A DNA stretch of 64,000 nt from Chionoecetes opilio (GCA_016584305.1 JACEEZ010021751.1:18041-82040), one strand, 5' to 3'; positions 45,977 to 56,649 are shown, numbered from the stretch's first letter. Notes: generated from the sequence alone by a model not told the origin. Numbers and translations are program-made.

Positions 45977-46499
45977 AAGATAAATGCAAATTATGACATT
46001 AAGTATGACTAAAATCAAAATGTTTCATACGTTTACATCAGACAACCGTTTACCAATAAAACCCAAAACAATATCATAGGGAATATTTTAAATTATCAAA
46101 AATTTATGCATTTCTTCTCATATTTCTTAAATTTTTTTTCTTATATTTATTTATATATTAAAGGAAAATTAAATACAAAATTTAAAATTTTGAAAAAATT
46201 TTTAAAGGGTTTTTTTAAATATTCTAACAGAACAATAAAAGTAATTCAGTAATATACCTTCTCTATACTAAAACTTAGGAAATTACAGAAAACAATTTTC
46301 AATTTCTTTGGAGGGAAAAAAAAAAATAAGCCTTGATATTTAACGAACAATTGAAATAGAAAGGTATGAGTATTAAGTCCAAAGTAAAATGAATAAAGAA
46401 AACAGCATTGCATTTCTTTTGCAATAAATTGAGAGCTGAGAGTTTAAGGGTTTAAATAAAAATCTAGAATTAATATAAAATGGGCAAGGGTTTTTTAAA
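45977..46499. other. Diverged continuation of the AT-rich repeat block
   Basis: Starts with sequence like the 168-bp unit (CAGACAACCGTTTACCAATAAAACCC at about 46039) and contains a weak third member of the 200-bp repeat near 46150-46350. No gene. Confidence 0.55.
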
Positions 46500-46678
46500 T
46501 AAAGTTTATTTTCATATATATATATAATAATTAATATAAAATAAATATAATTAAATATAAATATATTTAGGGATATATAATATAAAGTATATATTATATA
46601 AAAAATATATATATAAAATATTATATATATATATATATAATATATATATATATATAATATATATATATATATTTAATA

Positions 46679-46728
<50 letters not shown>

Positions 46729-46765
46729 TATATATATATTATATATAATTTTTTTTTTTTTTTTT
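46500..46765. repeat. (AT)n-rich microsatellite ending in a T-run
   Basis: Long alternating AT with TAA interruptions, followed by about 20 T at 46748-46768. Confidence 0.95.
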
Positions 46766-46769
46766 TTTG

Positions 46770-47545
46770 ACACTCAAATAGCAAGAAGCATTGGATTAAC
46801 ATATAAAAGTGATTGCATGCCTAAATGAACCTCCCTTTGAAACGGGAAGACTTGGGAAAATTTTCAAAGTGATTTTAAAGCTCAATTTGAACAATATGGA
46901 GAGCACATTTTTCATTGCATTCTTCAATGGTTAATATTTGGTAGAATTTTCATTACTTTCTAAAGATATAGCGTAATTAAAGTCTTTATCACTTTTGGGT
47001 GCGGAATGAGTAGACCATGAGATGCGAGAAAAAAAAACTTTTTTTTCATTTTTAAAACCCAAAGGCCCCTCAGAGCTCGTTCTGTACACATATATAGTGG
47101 ATAACGTCAATGATATCCCCAGAAAAAATAAACCCCTCTCCGTCCATAATTACTGAGATAGAGGGTAACAAAATGTAAATAGAACAAATTGTAAGAGTTA
47201 CCGCTCTCATACTTTTTGACATACCCATACCGGGCACTAATTTGAAAAAAGTCCACACTAATGCCGCCCTAAATGCAGCCATTTGCAATCCCCAATAAAG
47301 CTTATTTTTTTTTTAATAATAGTCATTCAAAATTTTTATTAACCGATTTTTTCAATTTTCAGCAGTCTGCCTTAAAACCCCCCAATTTAAACATATGGAT
47401 AAGCTTATTCTATCATAAAAAATTTTTTCAAAAAATTATAGGCAAAAAAAAAAAAAATAATGCCCCAAAAAAAGTATATATGAACTTTTATAGGCCTATA
47501 TTAATTATTTATAAACTTAAAAAATATTTCATTATTTCCAATAAG
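46770..47545. other. Unassigned AT-rich sequence
   Basis: No gene recognised. Several A-runs and T-runs. The 91-codon frame at 47273-47548 is AT-driven and carries no motif. Confidence 0.4.
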
Positions 47546-47549
47546 TAAC

Positions 47550-47760
47550 TATTCGTGACAGGGGTATAAATTGTCCGGGGTATGAATTAAACCATGGTAT
47601 AATTTGTTTCGGGGTATAATTGTCCGGGTATGAATTGACCATGGTGTGAATTGCCCGGGGGAAATGAATTGTCCGGGGTTGAATTTTCCGGGGGTATGAA
47701 TTAGCATGATATGAATTGTCCGGTATGAATTGTCCGCGGTATGAGTTGTCCTGTCACCGA
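47550..47760. repeat. Degenerate short minisatellite, GGGGTATGAATTGTCC-type unit
   Basis: About ten degenerate repeats of GTATGAATTGTCCG-like sequence with irregular spacing of 15-25 bases and variable G-runs. Confidence 0.85.
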
Positions 47761-47929
47761 TATGAACTACTGTTATCATCTTCAGTGGCACATACACATC
47801 AGTAGTGATCTATAATTCGTAATATTTGGCGCCTGGCGCATTATTGCAGCTGGCGACTATACTGTTATCTACGGTAGGTTTATCACATAAAGGGCCCAAA
47901 GGGTAGAAAAATTTTCCTGTGGAAACACT

Positions 47930-48095
47930 GAGGCAAAGTGTCCGTAGGCAAATGTCCCTAGGCAAATTGTCCGGTAGGCAACTGTCCGGTAGGCAAACTG
48001 TCCGTAGGCAACTGCCCGGGTAGGCAAATTGCCCGGGTAGGAAAATTGTCCGTAGGCAAATTGTCCGTGGGCAAAATATCCGTAGGCAAACTGTC
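47930..48095. repeat. ~16-bp minisatellite, GTAGGCAAACTGTCCG-type unit
   Basis: About ten tandem units of TCCGTAGGCAAATTG-like sequence. It shares the TGTCCG core with the neighbouring 47.6-kb array, so the two arrays may be related. Confidence 0.9.
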
Positions 48096-48205
48096 CGGTC
48101 CTTTTTGCTTGTGTGTGAGGGTGCTCGCGTGTGTGTGTTTGTGAAAATAAGTAGTAAGAAAGTAAATTTCTTACCATTTTAACACTTCACATACAGAATT
48201 GTTAT

Positions 48206-48400
48206 GCAGTAAAAAAAGGCACGTCTGTCGAGCCGAAACTCCCCGACGACGGTTTGTGGTAAAATATAATTGATGCAATATCGGATATGATCGGCAATAA
48301 TACTTCAAAATGCCTAAAAACAATGAATCATTATGTATACAGACAGTTTAATTTATACCTATGAACAAAAGTACAATGATTTCTTACTCTCACGTATTGT
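48206..48400. repeat. Dispersed repeat, first member
   Basis: Resembles 50186-50390: GTCTGTCGAGCCGAAACTCC-CCGACGAC here, GTATGTCGACCTAAACTCT-CCGACAAC there. Both are followed by AT-rich sequence with TATACA and ACAAAGTAC-like blocks. It has no coding content. Confidence 0.55.
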
Positions 48401-48729
48401 CATTGCCTTTGGGTTCAGTGGTGGTGTCTAGGGACGACCGATTGTTGTTAGTCGTAGTGGAGTTGGTACTGGGTACTGGTTGACTGTACGGAGTTGGGGG
48501 CCCGTGGGTTCCGTCTCTCACCCCTTCAACCTGCCTGCCTGGTAGTGTCCTTTTCCTTTTGGGGGGCGTGCGGGGAAACTGAATAGACTGTGGTCTGGTG
48601 TTTTTGATGGTGGTATATTGTAGTATTTAATGAGAGATATAAAGAATAATCTGATTGATTTGAATTGATTTGTTTTTTTCTTATGCATTTTCACATTCTA
48701 AAATCTTCGTACAACCCAATTTGAGAACC
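48401..48729. other. Unassigned sequence
   Basis: Mixed composition with GTGG-rich patches; nothing recognised. Confidence 0.35.
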
Positions 48730-48960
48730 CCATTCTTAACCCTGCCGCGCGCGGGGCGCGTGGGTGTGTTGTGTGTGGTTGTGTTGTGTGTGTGTGTTGT
48801 GTTTTTGTGTTGTGATAAATGTTGTGTTTTTAAATGTGTGTGTATATGTGTGTGTTTGTGGTGTGTGTGTGTTGTTGTGGGGTTGTGTGTGTGTGTTGTT
48901 GGTGTGTTAGTGGTCGCGGGCGCCTGCGTGCTGTGGCTGTTGCAGTTTTTCATTGTGTTG
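48730..48960. repeat. (TG)n-rich microsatellite, compound
   Basis: TG/TTG repeats with interruptions between 48760 and 48915. Valine/cysteine-rich frames on the plus strand and histidine/threonine-rich frames on the minus strand are artefacts. Confidence 0.92.
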
Positions 48961-49042
48961 CCAGTACGATACTTTAGGTTATCATGAAGACAATATAAGC
49001 ACACGCAGGCCTTCACTCAGTCCTGTGGTTTCCTCGCCGCAG

Positions 49043-49093
49043 CCAAACGGGCTGCGACACACGCCCAACGCAACCTCCGGGTCCGGCCGCGCT
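49043..49093 (+). other. Possible 51-bp internal exon (speculative)
   Basis: A pyrimidine-rich acceptor, GGTTTCCTCGCCGCAG, ends at 49042, and a strong donor, GCT|GTAAGT, starts at 49094. The 51 bases between are open in phase 0 (PNGLRHTPNATSGSGRA) and are GC-rich compared with the surroundings. There is no supporting neighbouring exon, so this may be chance. Confidence 0.18.
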
Positions 49094-49440
49094 GTAAGTA
49101 CGAGTCTCTTGCCAACTTTCTCACCGCAACATCTTTTTCTCCTATACACTTAATTTTACTTTACAAACACTGAGAGTGTTGGGGGGTGTATATTTACGGT
49201 TAGGAGACATTTGCCTATTACATTTCTTTCTATTCTTTCTTTTCTATTTAGGGATTGTATCATATTTTTTTCATACTCTGTTATGAAAAACCTAAACGCG
49301 AAAGAGTAGTACATGTGTTGACCATTTACCAGTAGGGAAGGTTCCTAGAGAATTGGTGGGATTGGGTTGTTTGGTGAAAGGACTCAGTTGATCTAATTTA
49401 CCTTTAAAAAGGATACACCTTGGGATTTTCTTTGGGGCAT
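49094..49440. other. Unassigned sequence
   Basis: No gene or repeat recognised between the possible exon and the next TG-rich tract. Confidence 0.35.
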
Positions 49441-49575
49441 TTGTGATGTGTTTTTTATGTCTGTGTGCGTGTTTTTCTGTTGGTGTGTGTGCGTGTCGTA
49501 TGTGTGTGTGCGTGTCTGTATGGGGTGTGAGTCCGTGGTCTGTGTGTGTGTTTGTCTCTGTGTGTGTGTTTTATT
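49441..49575. repeat. (TG)n-rich tract
   Basis: Imperfect TGTGTG/CGTGTC repeats; overlapping frames are repeat artefacts. Confidence 0.9.
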
Positions 49576-49659
49576 CACCCAGGTCTTGTCCCGCATTTCA
49601 ACTCGCGATCGCCATTTTAAACCTCCCGTGCGATCTTAGAGCTCATTATTAAGATCTAG

Positions 49660-49805
49660 GTAATCTGGACCCCACACACCCCCATCCTTGCTCAAGGGAA
49701 ACATAAAGCCCCGAATATGTTGGTGAAAAATCCTCGGGAGCATTTGGGATTCGAACAGCTACCACAAATGGCAGGCCAGCACTCTATCCATTGACCATCG
49801 TGGGG
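49660..49805 (-). mobile_element. tRNA-Gly(GCC)-derived SINE
   Basis: On the minus strand from about 49805: ACGATGGTCAATGGATAGAG forms the A-box region. CTGGCCTGCCATTTGTGG resembles the tRNA-Gly anticodon arm, with anticodon GCC. TGTTCGAATCCC is the B box (about 49747-49758). The 3' body runs to about 49660. The tRNA fold is imperfect, and it is flanked by TG repeats. This fits a tRNA-headed SINE, not a working tRNA. Confidence 0.68.
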
Positions 49806-49925
49806 TGTGTGTCTGTGTGTGTGTCTTGTGTGTGTGTGTTGTGTGTTTGTGTGGTGTGTGTGTGTGTGTGTGTTGTGTGTGGTGTGTGTATGTTATGTTT
49901 GTGTGTCTATGTGTGTGTGTGTGTA
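49801..49925. repeat. (TG)n microsatellite
   Basis: Near-continuous TG/TGTT repeats adjoining the SINE head. Confidence 0.95.
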
Positions 49926-50015
49926 GTAAGTATGTCAGTAGGTAGTTTATTGTCAACACCTCACCCAAAAAAGGTAAAAATTTTATTACATCACACACAA
50001 AAAAAAAAAAAAAAT

Positions 50016-50053
50016 AATATATTTTATATATATATAATATATATAATATATAT

Positions 50054-50095
<42 letters not shown>

Positions 50096-50165
50096 ATATA
50101 TAATATTAATTATAATATATATATATGAAATTAAAATATTAAAATTTATATATAATATATATATT
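50016..50165. repeat. (AT)n microsatellite
   Basis: Alternating AT with TAATA interruptions, preceded by an A-run at 49999-50015. Confidence 0.95.
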
Positions 50166-50185
50166 TTTAAAGCAAAAATAATATA

Positions 50186-50390
50186 ATGATGGGCCGGTAT
50201 GTCGACCTAAACTCTCCGACAACAAAATCATAATAAAAGGGTTTGTTCATAGTACAGGCATTATGGGTGACTACCACTATAAAATATGAATAACCCTAAA
50301 AAACTAGCTACGTATACACAAAATATTGACAGATTTTAATTACAAGTATACAAAGTACTGACATATATACACTTAATAAAGATACATTTA
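50186..50390. repeat. Dispersed repeat, second member
   Basis: Partner of 48206-48400 in the same orientation, about 1.98 kb away. The region between holds TG and AT tracts and a SINE. Confidence 0.55.
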
Positions 50391-50484
50391 TGATCGGTTT
50401 GGTATATACATTTTCTAACATCATGTATTTTGACCCAAAAAAACGAATAGGTCTTTATTTTCTTTTTTGAAATTTGGTAACTTA

Positions 50485-50620
50485 CTAGCCTCCATCAGAC
50501 TGTTCCTATCACTAGTAAGATAAATCCATGACTGAGGACCTTCACACAATTACTAGCATCCATCAGACTGTTCCTATCACTAGTAAGATAAATCCATGAC
50601 TGAGGACCTTCACACAATAA
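50485..50620. repeat. 68-bp tandem duplication, two nearly identical copies
   Basis: CTAGCCTCCATCAGACTG (50485) recurs as CTAGCATCCATCAGACTG (50553), with near-identical continuation through ACTGAGGACCTTCACACAAT. The close match indicates a recent slippage or duplication event. It lies at the C-terminal side of a LINE RT fragment read on the minus strand. Confidence 0.93.
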
Positions 50621-50749
50621 ACTGTTGTTGCAGAGGGATGTGCGAAACTGTGGGAGGGATGCGTGGGAAACTGTGTGGGACTTCAGCAGATGACTGCGGA
50701 TCCTTGTCAGCAATAGATGGGCAAGCACCTTGCCTGGCACGCTGAGCAG
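50600..50749 (-). pseudogene. LINE reverse transcriptase fragment
   Basis: Minus-strand frame from 50749: LLSVPGKVLAHLLLTRIRSHLL. This matches the conserved start of non-LTR RT (ISLLSVPGKVFA-type). The sequence then degrades and merges with the 68-bp duplication. It is cut upstream by the (TAA)n tail of another element at 50753. Confidence 0.6.
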
Positions 50750-50752
50750 TGT

Positions 50753-51060
50753 AATAATAATAATAATAATAATATTAATAATTTTATTATCGCCCGGAGG
50801 CATACAGACAAAAAAAGCAACAACAACAAGACAAGGAGTTAACTTAAGTACTAGAGCAAAACAAAAAATACATAATATAGATAGGCACATTAGGGGACAT
50901 AGTATCAAAGTGCATATATGTTGTACATAGGGTATATGGCCACCTGTGCTACCCCACAATATGCACAAACAGCAGACCCAGCCACCGCTGTTGTATAGGT
51001 CCACATACATAGGCCGAGCTCTGCCTGACGGAGGTGATGATGGAGTTCTCAGAGAGCTCC
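50753..51060 (-). mobile_element. 3' end of a LINE/SINE with (TAA)n tail
   Basis: The minus strand ends with TGCCTCCGGGCGATAATAAA followed by ATT/ATA triplets (50753-50781), a short tandem tail typical of L2/CR1-type elements. The tail lies precisely at the truncated edge of the neighbouring RT fragment, suggesting insertion into, or joining with, that LINE. No coding motif is seen in the upstream part. Confidence 0.45.
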
Positions 51061-51187
51061 ACCCTACTTCTTAACCCCTTGAGTCCCAGAACGTAATTTT
51101 CATTGTAATTTGACTACCATTAGACGATTTTAATGAATATAAGCAATATTTTATCGATATTTGTTTGGTATCCTTGTCCACTAGCTA

Positions 51188-51361
51188 CCCGTCAGGGTGG
51201 CGCGGTTGGTAGAGCTGTTGTCTCGCATGCAGAGTCTCTGCATTCAATCAGCGGTTCGAGGCCACCAAGTTCGTCCTGGCGTGGTGGCGCTTTGTATAGT
51301 CAATAACCGTGTAGTTGGTACTTGCAAAGTGTCTAGATAGGATCAAAGTATCTTATTTTAT
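51188..51361 (+). mobile_element. Complete tRNA-derived SINE, 174 bp, with 15-bp target duplication
   Basis: A 15-base direct repeat, CTTGTCCACTAGCTA, flanks it exactly at 51173-51187 and 51362-51376. The head has a polymerase III A box (GGTGGCGCGGTTGGTAGAGC, about 51194-51213) and B box (GCGGTTCGAGGCC, 51251-51263). A unique body ends in TATCTTATTTTAT. The perfect target duplication shows LINE-type target-primed insertion and a relatively young age. The head resembles tRNA genes with a GGTTGGTAGAGC D-arm; the exact parent was not resolved. Confidence 0.88.
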
Positions 51362-51376
51362 CTTGTCCACTAGCTA

Positions 51377-51779
51377 ATTTGGTATATCAAGTTAGTTTTC
51401 CTAATTTTATGGCTAACAACAACGATTTTATTTTGCAAAGGAAAGATCTGGGGGTGAAGGGGTCAAGCTGAACACGGAGTGTCGACGGATCACATCCAGA
51501 TTTATTCACCCCGTTCCTAGCGAAAGCCAGGGACAGCTGCACCAAACCTGGGCAGCCACAGAAGCCTCTTAAGGATGACATTGTGACAAACCTTAAGGCG
51601 GGTCAGAGTGGCCCACCTTGAAACCCCGACCACACGAGTTTGCCCGTATATAGATAGCATGACTCCTGAAAAACTCCATCTTCACCTCTCTGCTACAGTA
51701 GGAAAATTTTTCCTCTATAGAGTATTTCCCACGACAAGAAGCTTGGTGATCTGCTTGATGATATCATCATCATCATCAT
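51377..51779. other. Flank and possible 3' region of the minus-strand LINE
   Basis: Contains a 64-codon minus frame (51387-51581) without motifs, and an inverted-repeat hairpin at 51727-51788. It may be the 3' UTR of the LINE whose RT lies at 51780-53040. Confidence 0.35.
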
Positions 51780-51788
51780 GTCGTGGGA
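51727..51788. repeat. Inverted repeat with (ATC)n loop
   Basis: TCCCACGACA at 51727-51736 is exactly complementary in reverse to TGTCGTGGGA at 51779-51788. The 42-base loop holds GATGATATCATCATCATCATC. Confidence 0.85.
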
Positions 51789-53040
51789 TATAAACATAGC
51801 CTAAGTATGCAATCTATCCACAACAGTGAGGCAGACCCACTGACCATGCTGTTTTTGAGGTAATTCACCTGAGTGCGTGCCGTGGGTACTACCATGCACT
51901 CTGTCTTAGTAGTGTTTTTAGACATGTCATGCTTGGCAGCATACACCCGACACACATTGGGTAAGGTCCTGCAACGCATCCGCATGGGGGCGAGCAGTAA
52001 CATAACATCAGCATAGCTCGTGAGTTGATGCACCCATCATGTATGTGGCAGCCGATACCTGTATCACGAAGGTTGGGACTGAGATCTCCGTGTACACACT
52101 GTACGGTAGGGTGATAAAATCCCCCCCTGACGAATACCATTGGCAGTAATAAAGGACAGCGAGAAGGAATTTCCCCACTTAACAGTAAATTCATGGTAGT
52201 GTACCCGTACATTTAATAATTAAAAATGTACCCAGTGTACCCCTGACGAGAAGTTTTTTGAAAGAGCTTCCAGTAATTCACTGTCAAACGCTTTTCTGGC
52301 ATCCAGAAACACAGATAAACAGGTGCATTTCTGGAAATGTAGTAATGAATGATATTCTTCAATGTCCGCACACATATATCAGTGCCAAAGGCCTTTCTTA
52401 TTTGCTGAACTGATTGTCCATGTATATAGGTAGCCTCAAGACGATGGAGCACCACTTTCTCCCCCCTTGGACAGGGCAGTCGCTATGGCAATGGGCCTGT
52501 AATTGTCAGAGTTAGCAGGGTCCTTCACTTTGCTCTTAAGTAAAGGCACTATAAGCCTGCCCAAAAACCCGACTGGGTATGTACTGATGGCAGACACAGG
52601 AATTGATGAAGAGATAGAAAACCCTGTAACCAGGCTGGGGGGCCACATACTTAATGCCCCAGAAGTGAGCCCATCCATACCCAAAGCCTCACTGGAGGAG
52701 AGGCTTTGCAATATCCCTCTCATTTCCTCGTGGTCCACGCTCGGAAACCCCGCACGACACAACCACGCAAACCCACTACGCAGGGCATTCTCACTCTCCT
52801 CGTCCCCCACACATTGAAATGCCTTTGAAATGGTCTCCCCAAATGGAGGCGATGCCCTCCTCCCCCTCAGCGTGATCCACCCGTAGGGGAAGCGTGTGTG
52901 AGCCCGGGTTCATGCTGCGCACGCCACGCCAAAAGTCAAAGGAGTCACCAGCGGCCATTTGTCACCACGGACTGGCACGAAGCTGGTGCTCATGTGACTT
53001 ACACCATGACTTCTTGAATCTGGGCCCCGGTGCTCCTCAT
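51780..53040 (-). pseudogene. Non-LTR retrotransposon RT (minus), frameshifted, catalytic box altered
   Basis: From about 53040 downwards the minus strand gives the pre-RT linker (DSFDFWRGVRSMNPGS). It then gives SSSEALGMDGLTSGAL, LIVPLLKSKVKDPANSDNYRPIAIATALSK (about 52490-52580) and RNAPVYLCF with a frameshifted AFDS region. ANGIRQGGILSP-like sequence follows in mixed frames near 52100-52150. The catalytic box reads YADV at 52004-52015, so the second of the paired aspartates is lost. The protein stops near 51776. The endonuclease is absent on this side. It meets the plus-strand LINE head-to-head near 53040. Confidence 0.8.
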
Positions 53041-53042
53041 CC

Positions 53043-56000
53043 TCTCAGCCAGTGGCCACCAACGCGGACTACCACCCACTCTCCACTCAAGGAAGGACTC
53101 CGCGACCACGCGTTGACAACCCCATCCACTGTGGTGAGGGGGTGGAAGTCCTTGCAGTTACCCTCCATCTCCCACACTTCCCTCTTCACATATACAATTT
53201 GTACCGCACCTCCCCCGGCTACTTTGACCTTTCTGACCTTTTTGCTCTTGCTGTCAACGGGGCCGTTGGTTCAGCGGGTGACCTTAATGCACATCATCCC
53301 ATGCTCGCCTCTCGTTTACCCAAATGAGGGCCCGGGCCGTCACCTACATGGATGCTGCATGATTCTGACCAGGTCACACTTCTCAACGATGTCCTATCCC
53401 GAAAACACATTCCGAAGGCAGATTGGACCCCGCCATGGTATCCGCCTGCCTAGCCCCCAGGGCTTCATGGGCGATTCATCCCCATCTCACCAGTGATCAC
53501 TTCGGTGGGCTGGGGGGCCCTCCATGTAGCTCTTGCTCCAACTCCACCGCAACATCCCGCTTTCATATGCGAGATGCCAAATGGGAATTGTTTCTGAGCT
53601 CATCTGAGGATCTATTTTTCCAACGAGCTCCACAGCCTACCTCTTGACCTCAAGCAGACAGGCTCTCTGCTATCATCCTTCAAGCCCCACCTTTCCATTC
53701 CTGTCAGCAAACCCCATGCCCGCCTCTATAAGGTCCGTTGATCTACTGCCCTAGGCTTAAGGACTCAACCACCGTGTTTAATGCCGCTCGCAAAAAGTTC
53801 CGTCGCCACCCTGCCCCTTCCACCCGCACTACCTCCAAAGCCCTTGTTCGCCATGCCAGGCAGTCAAGACCCCCTCCGCAGCCATGCTCTCCTCCACTGG
53901 TGCCAGGGTATCTCTTCCCACACACCCCTCGGATGTATGTGGAGACGCGTTCGGGCCATATACTCCTCTGGTCCTCCTCCGCTGCCTCGGCAGCGGAGGA
54001 GCAGGAGGCAGCTTTCATCCTGCTCCAACTGAGGAAGCCGAAAGACTGGCCGAACTTTTCGCTGCCCGCACTTCCCCAGCCACTCTTCCTTCTGAGACCC
54101 GGCAATGCCCAAAAAGTTCTTGCTGGTTCCCGCACTGCCACCATTCACGCTGCCTGCGCAGAAGAAGTGGAGTCTGATACACCATTCACCACAGATGAGT
54201 TGACTGCGGCCTTGCATAACCGGCCAGACACCGCTCCCGGATCCGACCAAGTCACCTACTCTATGCTCTATCACCTCGGCCTCAAGGGCAAGACTGCCCT
54301 CCTTGCACTCTTCAACCTCTCCTTTGCTACTGGAATGTTGCCTGCTTCCTGGAAAACTGCCACCATCCAGCCAATCCCCAAGCCCAAAGACCCTGGAGCC
54401 ATGAGACTCATTCTCTACTCACTGCCCCTCTAAGATCCTGAGCGCCTGGTTCTGGTGCGTCTGAAGTGGCAGATTGGCAAGCTCCACCCTCCCTTTTTTC
54501 TTACCAGCGAACAGGAGTACAACTACCTGCCTGATGTCCCCTTTTTGGTGCCCTGCGTTCCCAGTCAGGCCTTGTTATATTTTTAGACCTTGGAAAGGGC
54601 CTTTGAACTAGCAAATCCCTCTGTCATTCTGGGAAAATCTCGCCATCAAGGGAGTGCGCGGCTGCCTTCTTCAATGGCTCTCTGACTTCCTCACAGATCG
54701 CTCAGCCCGGGTGCGCTTTCAAGGAAGGCTCTCACACCTCACCCCCACAGCCTAGGCACTCCTAAGACAGCTGTCTTAGCCCTTTCCTATTCAACATCCT
54801 CATGGAAGGCTGTTTCACCACAAACTATGAGAGAGGATTCAGCTTCTCTGCTATGCTGACGACTTGGCCCTCGTTTTTCCCGGACGGTGCCACCCAACAG
54901 ATAACAGCAGCCTTAGACTGCCTCCAACAACGCTGCACCTCTCTGGGGCTCAAACTCAACCCGGACAAATCTCGCTATATGACCTTTGGCCAACCTCCAC
55001 CTCCTCAGCCACCCCAGCTCGGTCTCACTGTCCTACAGTACGCCCCCACACATCAATACCTTGGCATTTGGCTCGACTCGAAAATGTCCTTCACAACACA
55101 TGTCCGCTATGTTCGAGAACGTGTCAAAGCACGCCCAAGGCCCCTTCTTTTTCTCTCCCCCGGCGGCACGGTGCGCCCCGCAACATCACCCGCCTCTTTT
55201 ACATAGCCCCATTCGTTTTTCTTTTCGATTACTTGCCCCCTGCCTTCCTGGCCTCTCGGGTGCACTCTTTCAGTCCCTAGAGGTGGCTCAGAATGATGCA
55301 ATGCGGGCCATCCTGAATGCTCCTCGTTGGACCGCAATCGTCACCATGCTCGCAGAATGCGGACTCCCCACCATGAGACACCGCATCTACCTAGAGCAGC
55401 ACTGCTAGGCCAGGTACCTCAAGACCCCCCCAACTCCACTCTTGCGGCCCACCTTCGCCACGGCTTCCAGCGTCCTCCGAATACGCCCCGATGGCGACTG
55501 GGTCCACGCCATGGCTGATGCTGCACGAGCGCTTGGAGTGGCTGACTTGTCCGTTGTGATCCGGATCTGGCCGTCCCAGACCATTTTCCGCCACCTCTTG
55601 GGCCCCAAGACCTTCCAGGTCATTCTCTCCCGTCTCGCACTCACCCAAAACCAACAACTACTGCCCTCTCCGCCAGGAGTGTCTAGCCACAATCGCCCTC
55701 TTTCTACTCCCGCCACCGTCCTCTACTTCACTGATGGTTCTGCTGGTGAAAAAGGCAAGTCTGGTTCCGCCTTTGTCAGTGGTGCTTTTCCAGCGATCAC
55801 TTCGTCTCCTGACAATTCCTCTGCATTCCCAAGCGGAACTTGTGGCGCTGCTATCTGCCCTTCACCATGCTTGTGAGTCACCCGTTCCTGAAAATTCACC
55901 TTTTCACTGACTCACTCTCTGCTCTTCACTCCCGTAATGCTACCACCTTCAAGACAAAGTCCAACTCCTGTCTTCCACCCACCATCATCTCCTGACATTG

Positions 56001-56649
56001 TATCGCCTAAACTCAGATGTTTTTCCTTCATTGGGTGGCCAAGCCATGTCGGTGTATCTGGTAACGAACGAGCAGACGAGGCAGCCACGCAGAGCCAGCA
56101 CAGCGCCCGGAAATTACCTTTTCCCCCCCTCCCCAGTTACGCCCAGATAAAGTCTTCTGTCAACCGAGCTGCTCTTCAGCCTCCCAACTTCTTCTCAAAG
56201 ACGCTATGGAGCATGGCTCCCCGTTCTGGGCCCCATGGTACATCACAGCCACCAACAAACGCCTCACCTCCACCTTTCCCGGTTCACTTTCCCCCTTTTA
56301 GTACGACGCTGGTCCGACTAAGGCTCGGCTTCCATTGCTCCACCCAAATACTTGGTGACGACCCTGCCCCCTGTCCCACGTTTCGCAGAGCCCAAAATCC
56401 CCTTGAGCACTCCCTGTTTCCACTCCCCCCAGCACCCCTCAATTCCCATCTATCCTGCCTCCCCAGAGCCGGAATATGTAGGGGCGCCGTGTCGTTCCCC
56501 TCCTCACCTTTACCACCTCGCTGCCCTTTTTCCTCCTACCCTCCCCCCCGTTAACTTTTTTATAAATATAAACCCACTGAGGGGCTTTATATTTAGCCCT
56601 GCTTCTCTCTCAGAGAAAGCAAAGGGGAAAAAAAAAAAAAAAAAAAAAA
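53043..56649 (+). mobile_element. Jockey/I-type LINE with endonuclease, RT and RNase H, poly(A) tail
   Basis: The APE-type endonuclease is truncated at its start. VLAVTLHLPHFPLHIYN and the catalytic block AGDLNAHHPM (53274-53303) are seen. RT begins near 54180 with PFTTDELTAALHNRPDTAPGSDQ and IQPIPKPKDPGA (about 54370-54400). Catalytic YADDLALVF lies at 54852-54878, then QYLGIWLDSKMSF (about 55054). The RT C-terminus is QNDAMRAILNAPRW (about 55291). RNase H follows with FTDGSAGEKG (about 55727) and WPSHVGVSGNERADEAA (56034-56085). The 3' UTR ends in 22 A at 56628-56649. RNase H plus this layout suits the I/Jockey group. Frameshifts (e.g. near 53330, 54430, 54900) disable it. ORF1 is not present upstream. 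Confidence 0.85.

Noticed and set aside
39620..47545. Endogenous large DNA virus or Polinton insertion
   Set aside because: The region is AT-rich and repeated but has no conserved open frames, capsid, polymerase or integrase motifs.
48670..49016. Cys/Val-rich or His/Thr-rich proteins
   Set aside because: Frames through (TG)n repeats.
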